NCBI GenBank assembly: GCA_016081115.2
Contig: JABTTQ020003405.1
Coordinates: 310,029 to 374,028, forward strand
Direction: 5' to 3'
Length of the DNA stretch: 64,000 bases
Source: Rehmannia glutinosa
Taxonomy: Eukaryota; Streptophyta; Magnoliopsida; Lamiales; Orobanchaceae
Shown: positions 36,401 through 46,418 of the stretch, one piece after another
How positions within the stretch are numbered: position 1 is the first letter of the stretch
Layout: every line of letters starts with the position of its first letter
Translations under genes and position numbers: made by a program
Notes under the pieces: model-generated
Database searches by the model: none
What the model was told of the DNA's origin: nothing
What the model saw: only the letters and a program-made list of their open reading frames with translations

Positions 36401-37865
36401 TGTAAGTCAGCGGCTACGATAATCTAGAGGGGGTGAATAGATTATCTCCATCTTTTCGATTTTGCCCTCTTTTTAACAATCGAATGCTCAAACAAAATAA
36501 TAAAGGTGAGGAATGTAAACAACACACGTCGATTTAAAGAGGTTCAACCCACCTAGGGCCTAATCCTCTACCACCCCGGTATATCAGGGATGGATTTGAA
36601 AAGAAAAAGAATTTTATTAATTACCAAAATTAATACAAATTCAACTTACAACACCTTGAAGAGCACCACACTCTTCTTCAACACCACCTTTGGAGATTAC
36701 CACAATCTCCCTTTGAAGATTACCACAATCTTCCTTCAACGACACCTTGTGAAGATTACCACAATCTTCAACCTTGAAGAATACCAAATTCTTCAACACC
36801 TCAATAAGAAGATTACCACAATCTTCTTGTACCTATCACCTAGATCATCCAAGTGTGCTCTTACCACAAGAACACTCACAAGGATATCTTGTGTTTGAAT
36901 GATAACAAAAATCAAGATTACAACTCAATAATGAATATTACAATTTGAGTGCAAAGTGTAATCAAGAATAGCCTAGACCTCAAAGATGTGAAAGTGATAA
37001 GCTAGGCAATTTTACAACAAGAATAATAACAATGAAAGACCAAGTGTTTGCTTGAAGTGTATCTTGTTGTGTTGTATCTCAATTGTAGTTATGGTTGCTC
37101 CAAAACTTCCTCTATTTATAGGAGATGATTGATCAAGCATAGGCTCCTCTTGGGGATTGAAAATCTACTGAGAAAAATACAATTAAAATCAAGAATATAG
37201 CTGTTAGAAATCAATCCCACAATTTAAGGAAATGTGTATCTTTGTCAAACGGTCATAATTTTTTTCAATCAATACAGGCGACTTGGTGCACGAAATAAAG
37301 AAAATGAGAACACTTGAAAATTACAACAGCGGCCGGTCGGCGAAGGCTTCGGCCGGTCGACCCTGCCTCAACCGGTCCCCTAAACAAAAAAACGAAGGGG
37401 TTAAGTTCTGTTTCAACATGAAACTTGCAGTCTGGTCGCACCTGGCACAGGCGGCCGATCGACGGCCGACGTCGCCTTGAGCGGCCGGTCGACTGCTTGT
37501 TTTTTGCTTCCGTCTCATTTTGTTTCTAAAAACATCTTGAGTGCACGGGTTGCCCTATAGGGCGGCCGGTCGACCACGAGACGAAATATTCTCAATTTTA
37601 GTCGAAAATAAAACTCAAGAAATACTCGAAAATTGTGTAAAAACATTTTAAACCGATCGAGTATTTAGACAACATTTAGGAACCTGTTATAGGAGTAAAA
37701 ACTCATTGATAAAAGTGTTGTCCATTTTTAATAAACTTGAGAAAATACTCAGGAAAATATTAAAACCATTTTAAATCATTTAGGAGTATTTGGACAACCT
37801 TTAAAAACATTGTTTTGGTGATAAAATAAAATCATCAAAATTAAGATAAAAACATGTATCAAACA
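36401..37865 (-). repeat. 3' LTR of family C
   Basis: 1465 bp, TGTTTGATACATG...CTTACA in element sense. It includes the hairpin array (36615-36876), a TATA box (37112-37121, CTATAAATAG) and GC-rich GGCCGGTCGAC modules (37325-37580). Differences from the 5' LTR include ATACTCAGGAAAA versus ATACTCCGGAAAA, TATCAGGG versus TATCCGGG, and CTACTGAG versus CTGAG. Confidence 0.92.
36615..36876 (-). repeat. Hairpin array with constant ACCAC/ACCAA loop, 3' LTR copy
   Basis: About eight short inverted repeats, each with the 5-nt centre ACCAC or ACCAA (+ strand). Stems include TATTAATT, GAAGAG, GGAGATT, GAAGATT (twice, once extended to TGAAGATT), TTGAAGAAT, AAGAAGATT and a mismatched TCTT-based stem. Both arms change together. 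The array lies in the R-U5 part of the LTR, downstream of the TATA box in element sense. Confidence 0.75.
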
Positions 37866-37882
37866 ATCTCCCCTTTTTGATG
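37866..37882 (-). other. Polypurine tract of family C
   Basis: In element sense CATCAAAAAGGGGAGAT directly precedes the TGTTTGATACA end of the 3' LTR. It primes plus-strand DNA synthesis in LTR elements. Confidence 0.75.
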
Positions 37883-39018
37883 ATTACAAACCAAAACAAT
37901 TTTTACACAAACTAAGAGAGCAATTTTAGAAATGATTTTCCGGTAAAAACATTTGACCGTTTGGAAGCAACCAAAATTTCCAAAAATATTAAAGCAACCA
38001 AGTAGGGAGTAGATATTTTCAATAATAAGCACAAGCTCCCCCTATCAACAAGCATATCAAGAATAATGTAAAAGCAATAATCCATAAGCTAAAAGCTTTA
38101 GCTTTTACAATTTGTTCAAGAGCTTATAAGCTCCCCCTATCACAAAACAACATTAAACAATAATATAAGTCCATCAAGCAACAATTGGACTAAGAACAAA
38201 TCACAACTTATGGCTTTTATGAGCCATAGCTTATAGCTTTTATGACAAGCTTTTATTAGCTTCTTTGAGCTAATGAGCCAATATCCTGTTTCTCCCCCTT
38301 TGGAATCATCAAAAAGAATGTTAGGATGGTGAAAACACCATACAATAATATCAAAGCGCCAAAGGAGCGGTTTAATAACGATTGAGCAATTAAGGCATAA
38401 TAATCCAAGGAAAATTGGAAAATTGAAACATAAAAGATCCATGAGCTTATTAGTAAGCTAAAAACATGATTTCAAAAGATTTTAAGACATTTTGAAGCAA
38501 GAGAATCATGTAGAAGTTGAAAGTTTCATTGCGACATTTTAACAAACACCTTGTGTGCTTTAAAAATAGAAGAGGTTGTATATAACATTTGTAAATGGTT
38601 CAAGCCAAAAATTTTCATATCATCAATCAACCTCATTCCAAATCTCAAAAAAAGATCATATGCACCATATGCAACAATTTGTTCAACAAATAAGAGGCTT
38701 AAAATAGATTCTCAAGGGTTCAACCCAATTGAGATAAGCTAAGAATGATCAAGGCATTACAAATACCAAAAATTAGAGCATCCATCAAGTAATAAGTCAT
38801 GCTTTCAACAATACATGTATCAAATGTCCCAACATATCCAACTAAGCATAATGAACAAAGCAATAAAAAAAGCACTTTTACCATCAAGTACTTCATACCA
38901 ATTATCAAACAATGCTTTAGAGTATTTTTACCATCAAATACTCCATCAAAGTCATGATCATTCACAAGTCATTATCAACTTGCAATTTTAACCCTTTAAG
39001 AAAAACAAGCAAATATCA
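37883..39018. other. Non-coding 3' interior of family C
   Basis: About 1.1 kb of AT-rich DNA between ORF2 and the polypurine tract. It contains several short CTCCCCCTATC or TCCCCCTTT stretches (purine-rich AAAGGGGGA in element sense, for example near 38292 and 38038), which may be extra polypurine tracts. No coding pattern seen. Confidence 0.4.
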
Positions 39019-40438
39019 TTAGTACAAATAAGTTTTACAAAAGTTCATAAAAGTACAAAGCAACTTAAATGAAAATGCTAGAAAGTAAAGGAGTGGGGTA
39101 ACATCATTCCTCATCCGAGGAGAAGCAAGATCGGGAATTAAGTCCTTGATGAATTTCTTTAACTTGCCGATAGACTTTTGCATTTTGGAGGTCTTTTGCT
39201 CCAAAGCCTCATACCTCGTCTCATGAAAAGCCCTCATCTCATCAAATTCAGCTTGAGTATACCTCCTAGGCGGTTGAGCACCGGTATTACCCTCCGGATT
39301 GCTCGGTTCGCCCCTCTTCCGCCAATCTTGCGGCCTCGATGTCATCAAAGAAGTCATTAGGATCGGGAGACTCTTGACCTCTTCCTCTCGCCATTTTGGT
39401 TGGTCGGATTTCCATGTTCTTGCGCATAGTGACCATTTGGGTGATGTTATCAATGTCAAAGTCGTTTTGAAATACCTCGAGTTACACTCCGACGAAGGTA
39501 GTCCCGATTGAATAAGAAGTTTACAAATCCAATTTCCCATAACCAACTTCTTATTACCTTGAGTAATGGACTCGATTAGACATTGAATAAGTATGGCACC
39601 AAAGTTAAGTGGTTCCCTCCTAGCAATCTTATAAGTCAAAAAATAATCCATATTGCTAGGCATCTTTCCCGACTTACCACAAATGCAATATGCGACAATG
39701 ACCGATAAAATGCGATGCTCAAGTGTCATTGCCAACAAAGAATACTTTGGCCATACTCCCAAATACGTCCTAACTTCTTTCATCGACACCCCCAACATTT
39801 CATCATTCCAAGTCCCACAAGAGAAATAATCCCAACCACCTTCTCTAACATATAAAAGCCGGCAAATATCATTGGGAGTCCATCTAAAATGATGACCCTT
39901 TATAAGCGAATTAACGGCAATCGGCTTTCTATCATTATCATATTCGACCCACATATTGGCATAAAAGAGTTGGATAATATCATCATCATACAACACATAA
40001 GCATGCTCCCATAAATACATCAACCTTGCTCTCAAAAAATCCTCTTATAGTAGGATACTCATTTGTAAATGAACTAAAAAGCGACACATTTTAGTCCGAG
40101 CAATAGATTTACCTCCCATCCCGAATCCTCATAGTACCATTCCGCATACTTATTGATGAAATTAAGAGCATTGCGAGAATTTGGAGCTTGAGTAACAAGA
40201 GATTTTTACCTTTCGCCCAACGGCAATTTCGAAAGCGAAATTGTTCCGCGAAGCTTGGTAATTTGGGCCCGAGAGAGAATGGGATTTTGAACATCATCAC
40301 CTTCTTGAGCCACGTTTCTTTGAGTGGCTCGAATATCCCTTTGTTCGGCTTCGTCTCGCCGATTTCTCGAAGTACCCTCTCCGCCCTTTCTTCTCTTAGA
40401 AGTGGAATTTTGATCGTGGAATTTCTTGGAGGAGCCAT
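39019..40438 (-). CDS. Family C ORF2: plant transposon protein-like
   Basis: The N-terminus starts MAPPRNSTIKIP at 40438 and is frameshifted twice before a long open frame of 338 residues (40035-39019). Motifs: IIQLFYANMWVEYDNDRK, SLIKGHHFRWTPNDICRLL, then LNFGAILIQCLIESI and GNWICKLLIQSGLP. This FYANx-GxxF-dl-LL layout with a late GxxIxxLLxxxGxP matches the putative plant transposon protein domain (PF20167-like). A Glu/Lys coil ending in IKDLIPDLA closes the protein. The family is found in LTR elements beside or instead of pol, role unknown. Homologous layout appears in family A ORF3. No pol gene adjoins it. Confidence 0.65.
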
Positions 40439-40680
40439 ATATGTAAGATTCTTGTGAAAATAAGAAGATTAGCAACAAGAATCGTGAAAAATGATGAAGA
40501 ATTGAAGATTTTGAAGAAAAAGGGAAAAAATCGTTGCTATAGGGTTTTAAGAAAATGTCTGCGTCTGTTTTAAGAGTTGAAGACGAGAAAGTTTTAAGTG
40601 CAAAAAATGGCACAGGCGGCCGGTCGAGGTAGGGGGCCGGTCGAGGTGCGAAGCGGCCGTCGCCTGCTATGACCGTCCCA
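40439..40680 (-). promoter_or_regulatory. Leader upstream of family C ORF2 with LTR-like GC module
   Basis: Positions 40613-40680 repeat the GGCGGCCGGTCGAGG-type sequence otherwise found in the LTRs. Between it and the ORF2 ATG the element strand reads like a plant 5' UTR: AAAACCCTATAGC followed by CT-rich and TCTTC-rich sequence. This suggests an internal promoter for ORF2. No clear TATA box is visible. Confidence 0.35.
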
Positions 40681-41273
40681 GGTGATTTTCTTTCTCCCAG
40701 AGTTTTCCAAAATTCGATTTTTCACCCAAAAAGTTTTAAAACTTTGCAAAAATATAAGTTTGGACTATATCCAACAAATATGGGTTTTGGGAAAACATAT
40801 AAACGATAAAATCGAGACTAAACACGTAGTGCCTTTAAAAGAAAATATTTGCAAGATCAATTAGGGGCACTTAAGGGGTCAAAATGAAATATCTAAAAGA
40901 GCTTATGCTATAAGATTTCATAAGAGATAATAAGCCACATAAGTCTAATAAAATGCTCAAGAGTTTTAGAAAATCATGCAAGGTCTCTTTTTTTAAAAAA
41001 TTGAAACTCATAAATATATAAGAGACCTATATTAAAAATAAATACTTGAAAATTCATTTTGCAATAAAGACACAATTAAAAGTATGCATAGATTTAAAAA
41101 AAATGCATATACAAATGGGAAGATACGGTTTACCAATTACGCCGTTTCCATGGGTTGTGTCTTTCCCATTGTTGATGATATCTTCCCATTGAGAAGTCAC
41201 TTTGTTGATGATGACTTCTCCATTTCAAGTTTGGTTACCTTCCCATGGTTGATGGTTTCTTCTTCTTTGAAAA
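40681..41273. other. Non-coding interior between gag and ORF2 of family C
   Basis: AT-rich sequence where copia elements normally carry protease-integrase-RT. No DSG, DDE, YVDD or RNase H motif is seen in any frame. Short degenerate repeats of TTCCCATxGTTGATGATG occur at 41160-41330. Confidence 0.5.
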
Positions 41274-42543
41274 TCATCTTGTTGATGATGTCTTTGCCAT
41301 TTCAAGGATTGTGTTCTTCCCATTTTTGATTATACGCTCTTCTTGAAATTGGCTTTGTTGAGAGTAGTTTCTCCTTCTTTGATCAAATGAAACGTTCATT
41401 TGATGTTTTCTTGGTGGCATGAATTTTCTCCGATTTTTGCTTTGCCGGGTACCTAATAGCACATTGTTTTGTGGTACCCTCATGTGTTTGGGTCCTTTAA
41501 GATTAGCTTTGAGACTTTTAGGTCTCCAACAATATTTAGAGCTATTTCTAGCCCGACAAGAATTAGCCGTATGACCCTTTTTGCCACAATAAAAACAAGT
41601 AATAATTCTAGGAGCATAATGACCAATATGCATAGTGACTTGATCCTTTTTCATATGATTAACAACATTAGGCTTATGATCAAGTCCCTTATCACAATTA
41701 TGAATATCAACAATATTGGACATTTTATTGGTACTCAAGTTGGATTTTAATAAATCCTTTTTCATGCAATCAATATTCTCAACAAGAGTACTATTTTCTT
41801 TTTCAAGGTTTCTAACCTTGTCAAGTGTGGTGGTGTGAGCACATGATAGTGATTCATAAGAAGTAAATAAACTATCCTTATCATTTTTCAAAATATTGAA
41901 TTCCTTTTTCAAATTTTTGTATCTAACAAGTAAGCTTTGGAATTCATTTTTGAAGTTCATCATAATCATTTTGTAAATCACTATAATCATTTTGAATGAC
42001 AATATCATAGGAAGTAGAGGGTTTAAGACATACCTCATTTTCTTCATTGATGCCCATAAAACAATATTCAACTTCTTCATAATTGGAAGTTGTAGGAGGC
42101 TTATTCCTTAGATTTGAGCTTGTATGATCTTGAGAAGTAGATGCTTTTGTTTGACTCCTTTCATTTGCAAATACTCCATAGATGGCTTCTAATTTTTGCC
42201 ATACTTCATGTGCCGACTTTATTCCTACAATATGTTCATTTTCTAAATTAGTAAATGAACAATACAAAATATTTAAAGCCTTACCGTTTAAGGAGATGAT
42301 TTTCTTTTCTTCATCATTGAGCTTTTTGAAGCCTTTTGAGGTGTATGGTGTATCTTTCGTCGGAATGGATTCTCCATTAATGACGGTATTCCAAATGTCG
42401 AACCCGCAACCTTGTAAATAGCATTCCATTCTTTCTTTCCAAAAATTAAAATTCTTGGAATCAAATGGTGGTGGCTTGGTGGTGGAGGTGCCGGATAGAT
42501 GAGCTTCGTTCGTAGCCGTCGATCGTTTCTCTTCACTCGCGAT
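41274..42543 (-). CDS. Family C gag (capsid and zinc knuckle)
   Basis: The first part (42543-41944) has PPPFDSKNFNFWKERMECYL, KALNILYCSFTNLENEH and SAHEVWQKLEAIYG, the UBN2-type copia gag. The second part (42080-41274) has a coiled coil (KNLKKEFNILKNDKDSL) and the knuckle CFYCGKKGHTANSC (41590-41550). The two frames are split by a one-base change in an A5 run near 41948, a likely homopolymer error. The expected start just inside the PBS reads ATC GCG AGT GAA at 42543; no in-frame ATG precedes the domain except inside the LTR. Confidence 0.75.
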
Positions 42544-42568
42544 GTGAAACGAGCTTGCCAAAGAGTTT

Positions 42569-42581
42569 GGCTCTGATACCA
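42569..42581 (-). other. Primer binding site of family C
   Basis: The minus strand reads TGGTATCAGAGCC, complementary to plant initiator tRNA-Met, two bases from the 5' LTR end. Confidence 0.9.
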
Positions 42582-42802
42582 CTTGTAAGTCCAAGCGGCT
42601 ACGATAATCTAGAGGGGGGGTGAATAGATTATCTCCATCTTTTCGATTTTGCCCTCTTTTTAACAATCGAATGCTCAAACAAAATAATAAAGGTGCGGAA
42701 TGTAAACAACACACGTCGATTTAAAGAGGTTCAACCCACCTAGGGCCTAATCCTCTACCACCCCAGTATATCCGGGATGGATTTCGAAAAGAAAAAGAAT
42801 TT

Positions 42803-43064
42803 TATTAATTACCAAAATTAATACAAATTCAACTTACAACACCTTGAAGAGCACCACACTCTTCTTCAACACCACCTTTGGAGATTACCACAATCTCCCT
42901 TTGAAGATTACCACAATCTTCCTTCAACGACACCTTGTGAAGATTACCACAATCTTCAACCTTGAAGAATACCAAATTCTTCAACACCTCAATAAGAAGA
43001 TTACCACAATCTTCTTGTACCTATCACCTAGATCATCCAAGTGTGCTCTTACCACAAGAACACT
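42803..43064 (-). repeat. Hairpin array with constant ACCAC/ACCAA loop, 5' LTR copy
   Basis: Identical in arrangement to 36615-36876. With the TATA box at 43300-43309 on the minus strand, transcription should start near 43270. The array would then occupy roughly nucleotides 200-470 of the RNA, before the primer site at 42581. Confidence 0.75.
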
Positions 43065-43299
43065 CACAAGGATATCTTGTGTTTGAATGATAACAAAAAT
43101 CAAGATTACAACTCAATAATGAATATTACAATTTGAGTGCAAAGTGTAATCAAGAATAGCCTAGACCTCAAAGATGTGAAAGTGATAAGCTAGGCAATTT
43201 TACAACAAGAATAATAACAATGAAAGACCAAGTGTTTGCTTGAAGTGTATCTTGTTGTGTTGTATCTCAATTGTAGTTATGGTTGCTCCAAAACTTCCT

Positions 43300-43309
43300 C
43301 TATTTATAG
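43300..43309 (-). promoter_or_regulatory. LTR TATA box, family C 5' LTR
   Basis: CTATAAATAG on the minus strand, a near-ideal plant TATA box, also at 37112-37121 in the 3' LTR. A similar TCTATAAATAG occurs in the solo LTR at 51231. Confidence 0.7.
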
Positions 43310-44057
43310 GAGATGATTGATCAAGCATAGGCTCCTCTTGGGGATTGAAAATCTGAGAAAAATACAATTAAAATCAAGAATATAGCTGTTAGAAATCAAT
43401 CCCACAATTTAAGGAAATGTGTATCTTTGTCAAACGGTCATAATTTTTCTTTTGTCAATACACAAAGGCGACGGTCGCATTTAAATAAGAGAAAATGAGA
43501 ACACTTGAAAATTACAACGAGGCGGCCGGTCGACGTAGGCCGACGGTCGACCCTCAACTCAACGGTCCCCTAAACAAAAAACGAAGGGGTTAAGTTCTGT
43601 TTCAACATGAAACTTGCAGGTACCGTCGCATGAGGCGGCCGTCGGTCGGCCGACGGCCGATCGGCCGATGAAGCGGCCGTCGACTGCTTGTTTTTGCTTC
43701 CGTCTCATTTTTGTTTCTAAAAACATCTTGATGCGGGTTGCCCTATAAAGGCGACCGGTCGACCACGGAGTAAATATTGTCCAATTTTAGTCGAAAATAA
43801 AACTCAAGAAATACTCCGAAAATTGTGTAAAAACATTTTAAACCGATCGAGAGTATTTAGACAACATTTAGGAACCTGTTATAGGAGTAAAAACTCATTG
43901 ATAAAAGTGTTGTCCATTTTTAATAAACTTGAGAAAATACTCCGGAAAATATTAAAACCATTTTGAATCATTTAGGAGTATTTGGACAACCTTTAAAAAC
44001 ATTGTTTTGGTGATAAAATAAAATCATCAAAATTAAGATAAAAACATGTATCAAACA

Positions 44058-46159
44058 CATCTCTCCTGCTATCATTGATCCATATGAAAAGGAGATAAGC
44101 GCGCTTCATGATTCCCAGGATAACCCTGATGTAACCTTTTTGGGATCGGAAAGCGACGAAGAAAAGCCGAGTCATCCCCGTGACCGATCCAAAAGACTCA
44201 GTGCGGATGTTCCCAAAGACGAGCAAGTCGATCTCAAGACTACTCGTCAAACTTTCAACTTTGATGATGAGCCACCAATGGAAATCTCATCATCATCCAA
44301 TGATGCTTACGATAAGACCGAGGACATCCACTCAATTGGAGAAACCAGTGAGACCAACGAAGTTGTTGAGACAATGAGGCTCGGCAAGCCGGGTCCACTT
44401 CACAAAAGACCCCAGTGAAATAGAGTCCTCTGCACAGGCTCCTCCAGCTACAAAGCAGGTTCGACTCAAAAGGAACTTCACGCACCTCTCATTATTAAAC
44501 AAATCCCGAGAGGCCGTGATGATTCCTTTGTAGAATCATTTACTTTCTCCTGGAGCTACCCGACCTCCCTGAAGAGTCGAGAACGAGCTCGCACGCTTCC
44601 ACGAGACCAGCTCTGTCATTCCGTCGGGTACCATCGTTCTAGTGACTATGACTTTGACGCCGCATGGCCATCACTAACGGAAGAAACAACTGAAGTTCGG
44701 GAGGTGTTCAAGGCACTATTTCTTTGAAATTGAACGGATGGAGAGGCACCAGGCCTCTATGGACATGCGGATTTGGACAACAGAGATGCCAACCTTCTGC
44801 TGGCGACTTGAGAGGTATAACGATCGAGGATCGGGGAATGGTGGCAACAACGACAAACAATGCGTGTGGAACAAGTTAGATACTTGAGGACATTGTTTAA
44901 CAAGGCTGGTATGTATGGAGAGCGAGAATGCGATGCAAAAACGAAATTGAGAGAACACATTGAGCACATGCATGAAGCTCACACTGCCGAGATAAAGATC
45001 TTTGCGTGAGCAAAATAAGAGTGATCTACGACGTATGGAAGAAAACATGAATAGAAAATTCAGCCTTCTCATGGTGAGATGAAGCTAATTTGAGAGTCCA
45101 ACGCTACTCGCTCCGAATTTCGTGCCGCATACACCGCAGTGAGACTCGAGGCAGAACTCGGCTATCGCCGAGCTCGACTTCACGCCACAAGATATGTTTC
45201 TAGGTGTTCTCTCTCCTTTGATGATGCCAAAAAGGGGAAGAGGAATACTTTAAAACGCTAAAGAGATCTGAAGGCAAAAAAAGGAGGAAGCGGTTTGTAA
45301 AGGGAAAGACGGTGAGGAAGTGTCAAAACAAAAGAAAGGAAAGTCCGTTGAGGGGAAGGATCGAAAGATGTGACCTTGATGATTGCACAAACCCCCAACA
45401 AGGTCTTGTCACGGTGACATTATCGAAGACAAACTCCCAAATGACTCGCCACTCCAACACTCTTGCTATATCTATGGGTGAAAAGAGAAAAACAATTAGC
45501 AGGGATGGAGGAAGTGGAAGGAAGAATGAATGCCCGAGTTATGAACATCTTGAAACAACATGGAGGCATTCCGGTGAGAGCGAGAGACACTTATGCCATC
45601 GCGGATGTCGGGACAAGCCACGATCAGTTGATGAATTTATAACGCTCGCATCCGAAGGATACTTTGCAAAAATGTCTATGGCTCAAGCTTGGGACTTATC
45701 TTGGGAAAAGGGTCTCACGTTATGTGAAGAAGGGCGGACAGACTACGGCGATCCTCTGCTGGTCACTCGTGGTCACTCGGTGGAAAGAAAAGACCCCGAC
45801 AATACACGCCCGAGGTAGAGGAAGAAGCGAGTGGTGGAGGAAGAGGTTTGAGACCTAGGCTGCCCAAAAACATTGAGTACATTGATCCAGGCAAGAAAGG
45901 AGGGATCTCTTTGGTGGTCTTGACCAAGTAGCCAATTTGCAAGTGGCTAAAAGTAATCTTGAGTATGCGAAAAAGAATAGAAGAAGAAAATAAGAGACAA
46001 ACTCAGCTATGGGAGGAAAGACAAGAGAGATTAAGAAGAGATGAAGCTGCCCGGAAGGCATATGAAAAAAAGAAGAAGAAAGGCGGTGACGATGAGAAAA
46101 AAGAAGAAGAGCAAAAGATCTTTGAACAAGATGAAAGAATGAGACAACAAAGGAGATGA
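44058..46159 (+). pseudogene. ORF3 of copy A3, 3' portion
   Basis: Resumes after the second CATCT. Acidic, Ser-rich segments (SESDEEKPSHPRDRSKRL, DEPPMEISSSSNDAYDK; 44140-44418) lead to an Arg/Gly-rich stretch and a charged coiled coil (45959-46159), ending QDERMRQQRR. This tail corresponds to 3660-5700 of minus copy A2. The coil suggests self-association; no catalytic or membrane motif is visible. Frameshifts are frequent. Confidence 0.6.
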
Positions 46160-46418
46160 AGTGTTGTTGTCCACTCCTTCATGTATTTTACTATGTAAAT
46201 ACATACTATGTAAGTCTTCTGCAATAAAGCTAAATTTTTTTGTGTAGACAAATGTTTGCTCGATACACCTTGTGATTGTGTAAAAGAACAAGAATGTTAT
46301 GATCAATAAAAGGATTGATTCTACGCATACATTCTATGTGAAGACACTATCTGTATGTATCTTTGCTATTTACATTTTTGAATGTTTTAAGTTTTGGCAT
46401 CATCAAAAAGGGGGAAAT
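46160..46418 (+). other. 3' untranslated part and polypurine tract of copy A3
   Basis: Non-coding stretch ending GGCATCATCAAAAAGGGGG followed by AAAT, directly before the 3' LTR. A second purine tract, GCCAAAAAGGGGAAGAGG, lies upstream at 45226-45243. Confidence 0.65.

Larger units (their letters stand above)
36401..44057 (-). mobile_element. Family C: gag-containing copia-type element without pol
   Basis: A 7657-bp minus-strand element with LTRs 42584-44057 (5') and 36401-37865 (3'), a perfect CATCT duplication, a PBS (42569-42581) and a PPT (37866-37882). The interior has gag (about 42540-41274) and a second ORF (40438-39019), but no protease, integrase, RT or RNase H motif. The LTRs are nearly identical apart from GC-rich or CHG positions, so insertion looks recent. 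Mobilisation must have used enzymes from another element. This is the youngest layer of the nest. Confidence 0.88.
42584..44057 (-). repeat. 5' LTR of family C
   Basis: 1474 bp partner of 36401-37865. It contains the same hairpin array (42803-43064), TATA box (43300-43309) and GC modules (43515-43765). Confidence 0.92.

Noticed and set aside
36615..36876. Regularly spaced short repeats as a CRISPR-like array
   Set aside because: The units are inverted repeats with varying stems, with no constant direct repeat or spacers, and the context is a plant LTR.
36590..36898. 102-residue + strand ORF (and its copy at 42844-43086) as a small gene
   Set aside because: It lies wholly inside the family C LTR hairpin array; the Thr/Ile/Asn repeats come from the ACCAC hairpins and the frame is antisense to the element.
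39178..39511. + strand ORFs across 39178-39511
   Set aside because: Antisense to family C ORF2, which has conserved motifs on the minus strand.
44793..45072. Minus-strand ORFs of 70-118 residues around 44716-45072
   Set aside because: Antisense to the family A ORF3 3' portion, which aligns with copy A2.
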